From Parvularculales bacterium (lineage in GTDB: Bacteria > Pseudomonadota > Alphaproteobacteria > JAPOUT01 > JBAJNM01), in the NCBI GenBank assembly GCA_036881865.1, contig JBAJNM010000006.1, positions 1-64,000 of the forward strand: 64,000 bases of DNA, written 5' to 3'. The position numbers and the translations under genes are program-made. Numbering within the stretch: position 1 is the first letter of the stretch; every line of letters starts with the position of its first letter. Below the pieces are notes generated by a model. That model saw only the letters and a program-made list of their open reading frames with translations. It did no database searches and had not been told where the DNA came from. Shown here piece after piece: positions 54,720 through 64,000 of the stretch.

Positions 54720-56954
54720 GTGAGGCATTTGAGATTTATGTCTGTTGTTGAGATAGCCCAAGAGGTTGCTGTAGGTTTGACACTTGATTCGGCAGAGCGA
54801 TTTATCAATCGTGAACTCTCATGGCTGGAATTTAATCGCCGTGTTGTGCAGGAATCTGAGAATGAAAATCATCCTTTGTTGGAACGGTTACGGTTTTTGT
54901 CTATTTCCGCAAACAATCTGGATGAGTTTTATATGGTTCGCGTCGGTGGTTTGTGGGGGCAGATTAACGCAGACATTGATCTAATTAGTCAGGATGGCTT
55001 GACGCCAAAACAACAACTCAGGCGTATTAACACTGTAGCTAATGATCTAATGAAGCAGCAGCAGAAATGCTGGGCACTTCTGCGACAGTCCTTGAAGGAG
55101 AACGACATTGTTCTTCTCAACCCCGAGGATATTAATAATGAAGATCATGAATGGTTGGAGGATTATTTTCTTGAGCAGATATTTCCGGTCTTAACGCCGT
55201 TGGCAATTGATCCAGCACACCCTTTTCCCTTTATTCCTAATCTTGGGTTTACACTAGCAGTGAAAATGTGCCGCAGGAATGATGGTACAATTTTGAATGC
55301 TCTTCTTTCTGTGCCAGGCAAGGTTGACCGTTTTATTCGCTTGCCCAATGGGTTGGGGCGTAGTGTGCAAGAGCACGATAGGGAGGAGGAAGCAGGACAA
55401 AAAAATCAAATACGTTTTATCAGCATAGAAGATACAATTAGTCTTTTTTTAAATCAGCTATTTTACGGCTATGACGTTAAGGGCTTTGGTGTTTTTAGAG
55501 CTATTCGAGATAGTGATGTTGAGGTTGAGGAGGAGGCAGAAGATCTCGTCCGTGTTTATGAAACGGCCTTAAAGCGCCGTCGTCGGGGCCATGTTATTCG
55601 CCTTGAAATTACTAACAATATGCCCGCCGATCTGCGCAATATGATTATATCGGCGCTGGAAGTGTCCGACGATAATATGATGTTTGTAGATGGCTTGATA
55701 GGTCTGGTGCAGACCAGTCAGATGGTGGTCGCCGATCGCACTGATTTACGGTTTAAATCTTATAATGCGCGATTTCCAGAACGTATTCGGGACCATGGTG
55801 GCGATTGCTTTGCAGCCATCCGAGCGAAGGATATTTTAGTTCACCACCCATATGAGTCTTTTGATGTAGTGGTGCAATTTATACGCCAAGCCTCAACAGA
55901 TCCTGAAGTGGTAGCCATCAAACAGACCCTTTATCGCACGTCTAGTAATTCTCCTATCGTCAAGGCACTGATTGAGGCGGCGGAAGCAGGTAAATCCGTA
56001 ACGGCGGTGGTGGAGCTTAAAGCCCGATTTGATGAAGCCGCCAATATTAAATGGGCACGAGATATGGAGCGGGCGGGCATTCAGGTGGTCTACGGTTTCA
56101 TTGATCTTAAGACTCATGCCAAGTTGAGTCTTGTAGTACGCCGTGAGGGAAGTAAACTGCGATCCTATGCTCACTTTGGAACCGGCAATTACCATCCTGT
56201 GACTGCAAGAATTTATACGGATTTATCTTTATTCACAGCTGACCGTGCTTTAACAAGCGATATGGGCCGCTTGTTTAATTATATTACTGGCTATGCACCA
56301 CCAACGCGTATTCGTCATGTTGCCGCCTCGCCTGCCAATATGAGAGAGACGTTGGTCGCTCTTATTTATGATGAAATTGCTCACGCCGAGGCTGGGCGAC
56401 CGGCTCAGATATGGGCAAAAATGAACTCTCTGGTTGATGCGGACATTATTGATACCCTCTATAGGGCCTCACAGGCGGGTGTCGCTATTAGATTGGTAGT
56501 GCGTGGCATATGTTGTTTGCGGGCAAGGGTGCCTGGATTGTCAGAAAACATTCAAGTGAGAAGTATCATTGGTCGGTTTCTTGAGCACTCTCGTATTGTT
56601 TGTTTTGGGGCGGGCTCTGGTTTGCCTTCTGATAAGGCTAAGGTTTTTATTTCCTCTGCTGATTGGATGCCGCGTAATCTTGACCGTCGAGTGGAAACGT
56701 TGGTTCCGATTTTGAATCCAACAGTCCATGAGCAGATTTTAGATCAAATCATGGTAGCTAATTTGAAGGACAATCTGCAAAGCTGGGAATTGTCACCTGA
56801 TGGCTTTTATGTACGCACTGAGGTGAGCAAAGATGAGGAGATGTTAAATGCTCAGGATTATTTTATGACCAATCCGAGTCTATCGGGGCGGGGGGATTCT
56901 GATACGAAAGACATACCTCGTTTCTCAGACTGCAACGCAGAATCCAGCCTTTGA
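54720..56954 (+). CDS. ppk: Polyphosphate kinase 1
   Basis: Ppk1 makes polyphosphate from ATP. The 744-residue protein has the N-terminal [16 protein letters not shown], and the head domain. The phospho-acceptor His lies in [21 protein letters not shown], and Mg-binding PLD-like motifs follow. A GTG at 54720 with GAGGGAG upstream is chosen; an ATG at 54738 (MSVVEIAQE) is also possible. The adjacent ppx breaks polyphosphate down, so the pair controls its level. Confidence 0.94.
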   Translation: MRHLRFMSVVEIAQEVAVGLTLDSAERFINRELSWLEFNRRVVQESENENHPLLERLRFLSISANNLDEFYMVRVGGLWGQINADIDLISQDGLTPKQQLRRINTVANDLMKQQQKCWALLRQSLKENDIVLLNPEDINNEDHEWLEDYFLEQIFPVLTPLAIDPAHPFPFIPNLGFTLAVKMCRRNDGTILNALLSVPGKVDRFIRLPNGLGRSVQEHDREEEAGQKNQIRFISIEDTISLFLNQLFYGYDVKGFGVFRAIRDSDVEVEEEAEDLVRVYETALKRRRRGHVIRLEITNNMPADLRNMIISALEVSDDNMMFVDGLIGLVQTSQMVVADRTDLRFKSYNARFPERIRDHGGDCFAAIRAKDILVHHPYESFDVVVQFIRQASTDPEVVAIKQTLYRTSSNSPIVKALIEAAEAGKSVTAVVELKARFDEAANIKWARDMERAGIQVVYGFIDLKTHAKLSLVVRREGSKLRSYAHFGTGNYHPVTARIYTDLSLFTADRALTSDMGRLFNYITGYAPPTRIRHVAASPANMRETLVALIYDEIAHAEAGRPAQIWAKMNSLVDADIIDTLYRASQAGVAIRLVVRGICCLRARVPGLSENIQVRSIIGRFLEHSRIVCFGAGSGLPSDKAKVFISSADWMPRNLDRRVETLVPILNPTVHEQILDQIMVANLKDNLQSWELSPDGFYVRTEVSKDEEMLNAQDYFMTNPSLSGRGDSDTKDIPRFSDCNAESSL

Positions 56955-56975
56955 CTATTTATTCCGTATAACAAT

Positions 56976-58499
56976 ATGGCAACAGGTATATTGGCGGCGT
57001 TGAAAAGTTTTTTCTCTAGAGAGACCTCTCCTGTTGGTGTTGTAGATATAGGCTCAAACTCTGTACGGCTTGTCATATACAGGGGGGACATATCTGTGCC
57101 AGTACCTTTGTTTAATGAGCGGGTCTTATGTGGTCTTGGGCGTACAGTGGTGCGTACTGGAAGTCTAGATAAAGAGGGGGTAGCGCTGGCTTTGGAGGCC
57201 TTGCGGGGTTTTAGTGCTGTGGCGGAAATTGTTGGGGTGGGGCAAATTTTTGCAGTAGCCACAGCGGCTATTCGGGATGCCCATAATGGTGATAATTTTG
57301 TGGCCGCCGCCGAGGAGACTCTTGGCACGCCCATCAGGCAGATATCTGGCGTCGAGGAGGCTCATTTAGCAGCCCGCGGTGTCTTGATGGGTATGGGGGA
57401 GGTTCATGGGATTGTAGGTGATTTAGGCGGGGGCAGTCTTGAACTGGCTGGCGTTATTGAGGGTCGGGTTACGGAGGCTGTTTCTTTTCCCCTTGGGGTG
57501 TTGCGGTTAATGAATGAAGAAAGAAGCTTTAAGAAAATTACTGCGCTGATAGATAAAACTTTATCTGGGGAAGAGTGGTTATCTGATTTTGAGGATCGGG
57601 ATTTTTATGCTGTAGGGGGAACATGGAGAAATTTGGCACGCCTTTATATGTATCGTCAGTCGTATCCCCTACATGCTTTACATCAATATGCTGTGTCTGT
57701 AGCGGATGTTGAAGGTATGGAAGACGCTGTGGCATGGCTACAAAATCAGGAGATAGCTGTTACCGTACCCAACGTATCCCGGCAGCGAGTGCCTACATTT
57801 CCTTTTGGGCTTTTGGTGTTGAGCCAGGTATTGGCACGGCAGGGGGCGTCTCGTGTCGTATTCTCTGATTATGGTTTGCGCGAAGGGGTATTAGCAGAAT
57901 CTGTTATGCCTGTTCATGACAAAGATTTTGATCCCTTGATGGACTCAGCTTCTCTGTTGGCTGCTCGGCTTGGGCGACATGAGGGTTATGGTGAAGAGGT
58001 GACCTTATGGTGCGCTCCTTTGTTTGCTGAAGACACTTCCCATAAAGAGTGTGTAGTACATACTCGCCTACGGCGAGCGGCCTGTTTGATGAGCGATATT
58101 GGCTGGGCGGTCCATGCCGATGACAGAGCTATGTGTTGCGTCAATCAGATTGTTCAGGCATTGCTTCCAGGGATTGACCATATGGGCCGGGCTTTTTTGG
58201 CGGCAGTGTTATTTTATCGACATGAGACAAATATCGCCCTGCCTAGTTTTATTGAGCAGTTTCATTTAATTGATAAAGAGCGAGCGCAGGTTTTGGGTTA
58301 TGCATTACGGTTAGCAGATGCTCTGAGCGCGTCAATACCGGGTGTATTGCCACGCATGAGCTTAAAGCGAACAGATAAGACAATCACGTTATCTCTGCCG
58401 CCTGATTTAGCAAAGTTGGGGGGAGGTGTACCGGCAAAGCGCTTACGGCAGTTAGCGAAACTTCTCAAATGCGAAGGTGGTATAGAAACAGCAAGTTAA
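56976..58499 (+). CDS. ppx: Exopolyphosphatase
   Basis: Ppx releases phosphate from polyphosphate ends. The 507-residue ASKHA-fold protein has the phosphate-binding loops GVVDIGSNSVRLVIYRG and GDLGGGSLELAGV. The Glu/Arg region includes RVVFSDYGLREGVLAE, and the C-terminal HD-like domain follows. It starts 21 bases after ppk. Related proteins also hydrolyse pppGpp. It converges with rnd, with a 4-base overlap. Confidence 0.93.
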   Translation: MATGILAALKSFFSRETSPVGVVDIGSNSVRLVIYRGDISVPVPLFNERVLCGLGRTVVRTGSLDKEGVALALEALRGFSAVAEIVGVGQIFAVATAAIRDAHNGDNFVAAAEETLGTPIRQISGVEEAHLAARGVLMGMGEVHGIVGDLGGGSLELAGVIEGRVTEAVSFPLGVLRLMNEERSFKKITALIDKTLSGEEWLSDFEDRDFYAVGGTWRNLARLYMYRQSYPLHALHQYAVSVADVEGMEDAVAWLQNQEIAVTVPNVSRQRVPTFPFGLLVLSQVLARQGASRVVFSDYGLREGVLAESVMPVHDKDFDPLMDSASLLAARLGRHEGYGEEVTLWCAPLFAEDTSHKECVVHTRLRRAACLMSDIGWAVHADDRAMCCVNQIVQALLPGIDHMGRAFLAAVLFYRHETNIALPSFIEQFHLIDKERAQVLGYALRLADALSASIPGVLPRMSLKRTDKTITLSLPPDLAKLGGGVPAKRLRQLAKLLKCEGGIETAS

Positions 58500-59656
58500 T
58501 CGGTATGGGGGATTAACTCCAGAGTTCTGCCTCTTGCTCCCAGTGATAAATTCCCTTCTTTTAGCGCTATAGCGGAAGAGCCGAATACCTTGTAGCGCCA
58601 CCCTTTAAGGGCCGGAACATTGGCGGCATCTTCATTGGCAATTTTCTCTAAATCCTCTGTGGAGGCTACCAGTTTTTGCGCTACCTCATGATGAGCGCAT
58701 TGATGTTTGAGCAGAACTTTTAATAATGCCAGAAGAGGAGCGTTGTCTGATGATGCATGGGTATTAGAGTTTTTAGGAGAGGGAAGGATTGCAGGGTCTC
58801 GCGCTAGGCCTCGCTGGACGGCCTCTAGCAGGTCTGTGCTATATGGACCGTTAATGAATCCACTATGGATAGAGCGCAACGACTTAAGGTCTTGAGGTGT
58901 TTTGGGTATCTGCACGGCGATATCCTGTATGGCATTATCTTTTAAGATACGATTACGTGGGACATTATCTCTTTGGGCTTGCTGTTCGCGCCAAGCGGAA
59001 ACTTCTATAATTATGGCTAGAGAATGATGCGAATGAGTGTTAATCTTAAGTCGTCGCCATGCATCTTCTGGTTTTATCTCATAGGTAGCCGGATTATTCA
59101 ATAAAGATAGTTCTTCATTAATCCAATTAGCGCGATTACTCTTGCATACTTGTTGGGAGAGTTTTTCATAGAGAGTGCGCAAGTGGGTGACGTCTGAGAG
59201 AGCATACTGTAATTGCTTATCTGATAAAGGCCTATGGCTCCAATCGGTGTAGCGTGAGGATTTATCTATCTGCTCACCGATTAGTTTGCGCACTAAATTT
59301 CTATAACTTACCGAATCACCAAAACCACACACCATGGCCATTATCTGGGTGTCCGACAAAGGAGTTGGAATGATGGATGCATCATGATAGAGAGTTTCTA
59401 CATCTTGACGGGCGGCATGGAAAACCTTAGTCACAGAGCGGTCCGTCATTAGGTTATAAAAAGGCGTTAAATCCAAATCAAACGCTAGAGGGTCTACCAG
59501 CACGTTATCATCGGGCCCAGCCATTTGTATTAGGCACATCAAAGGCCAATAAGTACTCTCCCGTAGAAACTCTGTATCTACGGTGATAAAGTCAGCTTTT
59601 GCTAATTTAGCACATGTGGTAGTGAGTTCTTCTGTCTGGGTGATGGGCTTAATCAT
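58496..59656 (-). CDS. rnd: Ribonuclease D
   Basis: RNase D is a 3'-5' exonuclease that trims tRNA precursors. The DEDDy motifs are visible: FITVDTEFLRESTYWP, VFHAARQDVETLYHD and YALSDVTHLRTLYEKL, followed by HRDC domains. I place the start at 59656 (MIKPITQTEEL), 386 residues; the frame is open upstream to 59821 without family-like sequence and across the aspS start. It is divergent from aspS and converges with ppx. Confidence 0.94.
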   Translation of the reverse strand: MIKPITQTEELTTTCAKLAKADFITVDTEFLRESTYWPLMCLIQMAGPDDNVLVDPLAFDLDLTPFYNLMTDRSVTKVFHAARQDVETLYHDASIIPTPLSDTQIMAMVCGFGDSVSYRNLVRKLIGEQIDKSSRYTDWSHRPLSDKQLQYALSDVTHLRTLYEKLSQQVCKSNRANWINEELSLLNNPATYEIKPEDAWRRLKINTHSHHSLAIIIEVSAWREQQAQRDNVPRNRILKDNAIQDIAVQIPKTPQDLKSLRSIHSGFINGPYSTDLLEAVQRGLARDPAILPSPKNSNTHASSDNAPLLALLKVLLKHQCAHHEVAQKLVASTEDLEKIANEDAANVPALKGWRYKVFGSSAIALKEGNLSLGARGRTLELIPHTD

Positions 59657-59797
59657 TCTGTCGCTATAGCCTATTTGTGCCCGTTTGTCCTGTATTTTAG
59701 CCCACCTTGATAGAAACCTTGGGGGAGGGCTAAAAAATCCTGTATTTCGTGACTTTTCGCCTTGTTTTCTGAACAGTTTTGAAGGATAGAAAAGGGT

Positions 59798-61621
59798 ATG
59801 CAACGTTATCGCACTCATCATTGCTCGGCACTGGACAAATCAGCAGTCGGAGAAACGGTACGGCTATCCGGCTGGGTGCACCGTAAGCGCGATCACGGTG
59901 GCCTGTTGTTTATTGATTTGCGGGATCACTATGGCATGACTCAGTGCGTCTTTGATCCTGACAGTGAGGCATTTAGATTCGCTGAAGGCGTACGCTCAGA
60001 ATACGTTATATCTGTGGAGGGTTGTGTTGTAGAACGTACAGAAGAAACCATCAACCCTGCTTTGCCCACGGGTGAAGTGGAGGTGTATGTGCAAACACTG
60101 GAGGTTCTCTCGGAGGCTGCGGATTTACCACTACCTATCTTTGGCGAGCCAGATTATGCTGAGGATATTCGGTTGCGTTATCGCTATCTGGATTTGCGTC
60201 GTGAAACCTTGCATAGCAACATTGTCTTGCGTTCAAAAATTATCACAGCCATCCGGCGCTTGATGACAGAAGCCGGATTTATGGAATATCAAACACCTAT
60301 TTTGACGGCGTCTAGCCCTGAAGGGGCACGTGATTTTCTAGTACCAAGTCGTCTCCATGCGGGTCGTTTTTATGCTCTTCCTCAAGCCCCGCAGCAGTTT
60401 AAGCAACTAATTATGATGGCGGGGTTTGACCGTTATTTTCAGGTTGCTCCTTGTTTTAGGGATGAAGATGCGCGGGCGGACCGTTCCCCTGGCGAGTTTT
60501 ATCAGCTAGACATTGAAATGAGTTTTGTTGAGCAGGAAGATGTATTTCGGGCAGTAGAGCCGGTTTTGATGGAATTGTTCAGGGAATTTGGTGGCGGGCG
60601 TAGAATTGTCTCGCCTTTTCCCTGTATTGGCTGGCATGAGGCGATGCTTAAGTATGGTACAGACAAGCCAGATTTGCGTAACCCCATTGAGATTGTTGAT
60701 GTAACGGATATTTTTGCTGCTGATGAAGTGTCATTTCGAGCTTTTAGAAGTGTTATTGATAAGGGAGGTGTAGTGCGGGCTATTCCTGCGCCAGGGGTTG
60801 CCGGTCGACCACGTAGTTTTTTTGATGGATTAAATGGTTGGGCACAGCAAGAGATGAATGCGGTGGGTTTGGGTTATGTTATCTTTGAGACAGATGTAGA
60901 AACTGCTACCCTTACAGGTAAAGGCCCGATTGCTAAGTTCATACCTCCACAATATCAGGAGATTCTGGTAAAAAGATCGGGTATTCAATCGGGAGATGCA
61001 CTGTTTTTTGCCTGTGATATGAAGCCGGTAGCAACCTCTCTTGCCGGGGCGGCCCGTCAAAGAATTGCTGAAAAACTATCGTTGATTGATGAGATGCAAT
61101 TTGCCTTTTGCTGGATTGTTGATTTTCCTCTTTATGAGTGGAACGAAACAGCTAGTAAAATTGATTTTTCTCATAATCCTTTTTCTATGCCTCAAGGAGG
61201 GCTTGAGGCGTTGACAACTAAAAATCCATTAGAGATTCTGGGTTACCAATATGACATTGTGTGTAATGGGGTAGAATTGTCATCTGGAGCTATTCGCAAC
61301 CACAGCCCGGAGATTATGTATCGGGCTTTTGAGATTGCAGGCTATGACAAAGACGCAGTGGATAGACAATTTGGGGGCATGATTAACGCTCTTCGGTATG
61401 GTACACCACCCCATGGAGGTATAGCTCCAGGTATTGATCGTATTGTCATGTTATTAGCAGGAGCACAGAATCTACGAGAGGTGATTATGTTCCCTATGAA
61501 TCAGCAAGCGGAGGATTTGATGATGCAATCTCCCTCAGAGGTGAGCGAGCAGCAGTTGTGTGATTTGCATATTCGCTTAGCACCCTTACCTGCAAAGAAA
61601 GACAAAGATGAGGGCAAATAG
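59798..61621 (+). CDS. aspS: Aspartyl-tRNA synthetase
   Basis: AspS charges tRNA-Asp, and in many alphaproteobacteria also tRNA-Asn. The 607-residue bacterial-type enzyme has the OB-fold anticodon domain ([23 protein letters not shown]), the class II motif 2 ([24 protein letters not shown]) and a GAD insertion domain. Motif 3 is [14 protein letters not shown]. The extended motif 2 (SPGEF) is usual for the group. It is divergent from rnd. Confidence 0.96.
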   Translation: MQRYRTHHCSALDKSAVGETVRLSGWVHRKRDHGGLLFIDLRDHYGMTQCVFDPDSEAFRFAEGVRSEYVISVEGCVVERTEETINPALPTGEVEVYVQTLEVLSEAADLPLPIFGEPDYAEDIRLRYRYLDLRRETLHSNIVLRSKIITAIRRLMTEAGFMEYQTPILTASSPEGARDFLVPSRLHAGRFYALPQAPQQFKQLIMMAGFDRYFQVAPCFRDEDARADRSPGEFYQLDIEMSFVEQEDVFRAVEPVLMELFREFGGGRRIVSPFPCIGWHEAMLKYGTDKPDLRNPIEIVDVTDIFAADEVSFRAFRSVIDKGGVVRAIPAPGVAGRPRSFFDGLNGWAQQEMNAVGLGYVIFETDVETATLTGKGPIAKFIPPQYQEILVKRSGIQSGDALFFACDMKPVATSLAGAARQRIAEKLSLIDEMQFAFCWIVDFPLYEWNETASKIDFSHNPFSMPQGGLEALTTKNPLEILGYQYDIVCNGVELSSGAIRNHSPEIMYRAFEIAGYDKDAVDRQFGGMINALRYGTPPHGGIAPGIDRIVMLLAGAQNLREVIMFPMNQQAEDLMMQSPSEVSEQQLCDLHIRLAPLPAKKDKDEGK

Positions 61622-61716
61622 GCTGGCAATTTTGTCGGATTATCTTGTTGCACAGGTTACACTTAGGGTATGGTGGTAGGTGATTAAACAGAGTGATTGA
61701 GGCTTTATAAGTAAGT

Positions 61717-62103
61717 ATGGCTTTGTTGGTACAGTTTTTTACATGGTGGAATGGACAAACCTACGGTACGCGCTTTTTTACGTGGCGTCGGGGGGTTCTT
61801 GTGGGTATTGATAAATCCGGGAATAGATATTACAGCGAGAAAGGCAAGGGCGGACGTCGCTGGGTGATTTATAATGGGGTATCGGATGCCTCTAAGGTTG
61901 CGCCAGAATGGCACAGTTGGCTCCACCATGGAGAGGATGTACCTCCCTCGGGGGATTGTGTTGCCCGCCCTTGGCAAAAGCTCCACCAGCCTAACATGAC
62001 AGGTACGGGTCAAGCCTATAAACCAGTGGGCAGTTTGGCGAGATCTCAGGAGCAGCAAGTAATGCGGTGTGGGTATGTGCCGTGGCGTCCCAAGAGCCAA
62101 TGA
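61717..62103 (+). CDS. NADH:ubiquinone oxidoreductase accessory subunit NDUFA12-type
   Basis: This 128-residue protein matches the mitochondrial 17.2-kDa complex I accessory subunit found in alphaproteobacteria and mitochondria. The motifs GTRFFTWRRGVLVGIDKSGNRYY and GRRWVIYNGVSDASKVAPEWHSWLHH are the family core. It is not part of a nuo operon here; it lies 43 bases before mlaD. It supports placement in the alphaproteobacteria. Confidence 0.93.
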   Translation: MALLVQFFTWWNGQTYGTRFFTWRRGVLVGIDKSGNRYYSEKGKGGRRWVIYNGVSDASKVAPEWHSWLHHGEDVPPSGDCVARPWQKLHQPNMTGTGQAYKPVGSLARSQEQQVMRCGYVPWRPKSQ

Positions 62104-62146
62104 CGCCAATGATAATAACACCAATGATAAAGAAAAGAGAATTAGC

Positions 62147-62629
62147 ATGAAAGATAATCTGGTTGAGACACTTGTTGGTGCAGTTGTATTGTTGGTTGCG
62201 GGAAGCTTTTTGGCATACGCCTACACAACAGTGGGTAGCCTTCAAGACAGTGATGGCTATCAGGTAGTTGCTTATTTTGACAGGGTAGATGGTCTTTCTA
62301 ATGGGAGCGATGTTCGTCTAGCAGGCATTAAAATTGGTCAGGTAGAGAGTCAATCAATTGACCCGAAAGACTATAAAGCCATCATTGTGATGTCCATACA
62401 GTCAGATGTTAAACTGCCGGAAGATAGTAGTGCTAAAATTACCAGCGAAGGTCTGCTCGGTAGCAATTATATCTCTGTGCAGCCAGGTGGCAGTGAGGAT
62501 TTTTTGGCTTCCGGTGATGAAATATTCTATACCCAAGGCTCTGTTGATTTAGTGAGCTTATTGGGACAAGCCGTTTTTAATGTATCAGATGACAACCCCT
62601 CCTCCATTGGCTCATCTGGCAGTCAATGA
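62147..62629 (+). CDS. mlaD: Outer membrane lipid asymmetry protein MlaD
   Basis: MlaD is the periplasmic, membrane-anchored lipid-binding ring that works with MlaFE. The 160-residue protein has an N-terminal helix (about residues 8-26) and an MCE domain (VVAYFDRVDGLSNGSDVRLAGIKIGQVES). I choose the ATG at 62147 (MKDNLVETLVG), with AAGAGA upstream; the frame is open to 62069, inside the preceding gene. It is distant from mlaEF at 27-28 kb. Its stop overlaps the next gene by ATGA. Confidence 0.93.
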   Translation: MKDNLVETLVGAVVLLVAGSFLAYAYTTVGSLQDSDGYQVVAYFDRVDGLSNGSDVRLAGIKIGQVESQSIDPKDYKAIIVMSIQSDVKLPEDSSAKITSEGLLGSNYISVQPGGSEDFLASGDEIFYTQGSVDLVSLLGQAVFNVSDDNPSSIGSSGSQ

Positions 62630-63033
62630 AGGAGGTTTATACTTTTGTCATCCTCCTCTGTGTTCTGATAACCAGTGGGGTTTTAAGCCCATTGCAAGCA
62701 GAGGTAGCTGTCTTTACAGCGTTAGATAAAGTCACAGCTCGTATTAGTCGTTTAGAAGCTCCAGTCGATAAACTGGTGCGTTTTGGCACTCTTGATGTTC
62801 TGATGCGTACTTGCCATAAAAGCCCCCCCGAAGATCCGCCCGAGATAACCGCTTTCGTGCAAGTAATAGAAATAGCACGAGAAGAAAGAGCAGAGAGGTT
62901 ATTATTCTCAGGTTGGATGTTGGCCTCAGACCCGGGACTCAATGCCTTTGAGCATCCTGTTTATGATATCTGGCTGATTGATTGCAAGATGGATGAGGGG
63001 GTATCATCGGATAGTGAGAAAAAATCTCCCTGA
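62626..63033 (+). CDS. DUF2155 exported protein
   Basis: This 135-residue protein has a signal peptide (ending PLQA) and the DUF2155 core VTARISRLEAPVDKLVRFGTLDVLMRTCHKSPP followed by LFSGWMLASDPGLNAFEHPVYDIWLIDC. The two cysteines (in MRTCHK and LIDCK) are typical of the family. Its function is unknown; it occurs in alphaproteobacteria beside aat and accC. It is coupled to mlaD by ATGA, and its 3' end overlaps the convergent aat gene by 73 bases. Confidence 0.88.
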   Translation: MKEVYTFVILLCVLITSGVLSPLQAEVAVFTALDKVTARISRLEAPVDKLVRFGTLDVLMRTCHKSPPEDPPEITAFVQVIEIAREERAERLLFSGWMLASDPGLNAFEHPVYDIWLIDCKMDEGVSSDSEKKSP

Positions 63034-63632
63034 TGGCGCAAGGCCTCACTGAGGCACTGATGAAAGGCAGTGTGGGAGAGTTCGACAGCACCAAACTGCC
63101 GAAGGTGCATTGTGATAAATTGAATATCTAGCAATAAAAAGCCTCCGGCTCGCAGGCGGGCAGCGAGGTGAACTAGCGCAATTTTGCTGGCATCCTTGAC
63201 TCGCGAAAACATGCTCTCTCCAAAAAAAGCCGCACCCACATGAACGCCGTAAAGTCCTCCCACTAGGTTTCCATCTTGCCAGCATTCTACCGAGTGGGCA
63301 TAACCTAAGCTGTGCAGGCGGGTATAGAGTCTATAAAGAGGTGGATTTATCCAACTCTCAGGGCGGTCAGGAGTTGGCTCTGCACAAGCTTGCATTACGG
63401 TTGCAAAATCTTTATTAATCTTTATAACAAAAGGAGCGTCTTTTAAGGTGCGCCTAAGGCGACGGGGTAAATGAAAATGTTTTAACGGAATAACGCCGCG
63501 CTTGTCAGGGTTAACCCAATAAAAACCATTGCTCTCCCGGTTATCTGCCATAGGAAAAATACCCGCTTGATATGCCTCAAGCAGGACAGTAATATCTTTG
63601 TCGTGCCCAAGAGGAGATGGATTGCCGCTCAT
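62961..63632 (-). CDS. aat: Leucyl/phenylalanyl-tRNA--protein transferase
   Basis: Aat adds Leu or Phe to proteins with N-terminal Lys or Arg, marking them for ClpAP. The 223-residue protein has the family blocks EAYQAGIFPMADN, YWVNPDKRGVIPL, SVECWQDGNLVGGLYGVHVG, FFGESMFSRVKDASKIAL and LLLDIQFITMHLRQFG. Its start overlaps the accC stop by ATGA, so it is coupled to accC. Confidence 0.94.
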   Translation of the reverse strand: MSGNPSPLGHDKDITVLLEAYQAGIFPMADNRESNGFYWVNPDKRGVIPLKHFHLPRRLRRTLKDAPFVIKINKDFATVMQACAEPTPDRPESWINPPLYRLYTRLHSLGYAHSVECWQDGNLVGGLYGVHVGAAFFGESMFSRVKDASKIALVHLAARLRAGGFLLLDIQFITMHLRQFGAVELSHTAFHQCLSEALRHQGDFFSLSDDTPSSILQSISQIS

Positions 63633-64000
63633 TTTTCTTTATCTAGAAATTGCTCCAGCCAGTGAATATTATAATTACCATTAAGAAAATCATCATTATC
63701 CAGCAACCGCTGAAACAACGGAATGGTTGTTTCAATACCATCAATGACAAATTCTTCCAGAGACCGGCGTAATCGCATGAGACACTCTATCCGGTCATTG
63801 CCGGTTATGATCAGTTTGCCAATCAAACTGTCATAATAGGGAGGAATGCGGTAACCAGAATAAACAGCAGAATCAATCCGCACACCCGGCCCTCCGGCCG
63901 GATGAAACTCCTTAACCTGACCTGGGGAGGGTACAAAAGTAATTGGATTTTCTGCGTTAATGCGACATTCTATGGCATGGCCTGTGAAACTGACATCTTT
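63629..64000 (-). CDS. accC: Acetyl-CoA carboxylase biotin carboxylase subunit, C-terminal part
   Basis: AccC carboxylates biotin on AccB with ATP and bicarbonate, the first step of fatty acid synthesis. The 124 codons present hold the C-terminal domain. They include GHAIECRINAENPITFVPSPGQV (the catalytic-site arginine region), IDSAVYSGYRIPPYYDSLIGKLI and the helical end. The rest lies beyond the window edge, with accB presumably further on. Coupled to aat. Confidence 0.95.
   Translation of the reverse strand, partial: KDVSFTGHAIECRINAENPITFVPSPGQVKEFHPAGGPGVRIDSAVYSGYRIPPYYDSLIGKLIITGNDRIECLMRLRRSLEEFVIDGIETTIPLFQRLLDNDDFLNGNYNIHWLEQFLDKEK

Noticed and set aside
1-64000. CRISPR arrays, prophage, rRNA genes, integrases or defence systems
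   Set aside because: No regularly spaced repeats, phage structural genes, rRNA sequence or nuclease/helicase defence sets were recognised in the window.

Overview
The window looks like a piece of an alphaproteobacterial chromosome, most likely a marine Rhodospirillales-related or SAR116-like lineage. The evidence is gene order and content. There is an rpsF-rpsR-rplI-dnaB-alr block followed by mlaE-mlaF-radA-cvpA-purF, and a fabD-fabG-acpP-fabF-mltG-gmk block. Further runs are lptF-lptG-lptD-surA-pdxA-rsmA, purM-purN beside DUF2066-CDP alcohol transferase-hda-ppk-ppx, and an NDUFA12-type complex I accessory gene next to mlaD, DUF2155, aat and accC. Base composition is moderate and nearly all genes are tightly packed. 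The taxonomic call is an inference; no rRNA gene is present.

Region by region: 1-1716 holds an RND efflux pump (permease cut by the window edge) and its membrane fusion protein. 2072-6516 is a transport segment with an NSS-family sodium symporter and a complete TRAP transporter (dctP-dctQ-dctM). 6517-7194 is largely empty, with one possible small secreted peptide and a hairpin. Then come lnt, a tRNA-Gln(CUG), and a decayed remnant in which the start of glcD is joined to the end of glcF. rlmE, guaB, a TPR protein and guaA follow. 14565-17433 is the only clear accessory segment: an AT-rich ORF of unknown function, two nested and damaged IS3-family elements, and a DUF1272 gene with two in-frame UGA codons at conserved cysteine positions.

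17510-22774 runs rightward (membrane protein, panB, a YfgM-like protein, bamB, der). 22759-32823 is a long leftward cluster that combines ribosomal proteins, the replicative helicase, cell wall and lipid transport genes, DNA repair and purine synthesis. 33013-38108 is the rightward fatty acid, MltG and guanylate kinase cluster. 38121-47377 runs leftward through an alcohol dehydrogenase, rsmA, pdxA, surA and the LPS export genes. 47514-50137 (pepA, holC, ndk), purN-purM, and the DUF2066-to-ppx group follow. The right end carries rnd, aspS, the NDUFA12/mlaD/DUF2155 group, aat and the 3' end of accC.

Functionally the window is dominated by housekeeping: envelope biogenesis (Lnt, BamB, SurA, LptDFG, Mla, MltG), purine synthesis (PurF, PurM, PurN, GuaA, GuaB, Gmk), fatty acid synthesis, translation and replication. 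I found no CRISPR array, prophage, secretion system or recognisable defence island. The most unusual items are the DUF1272 gene with two UGA codons, the glcD-glcF deletion scar and the nested insertion sequences.
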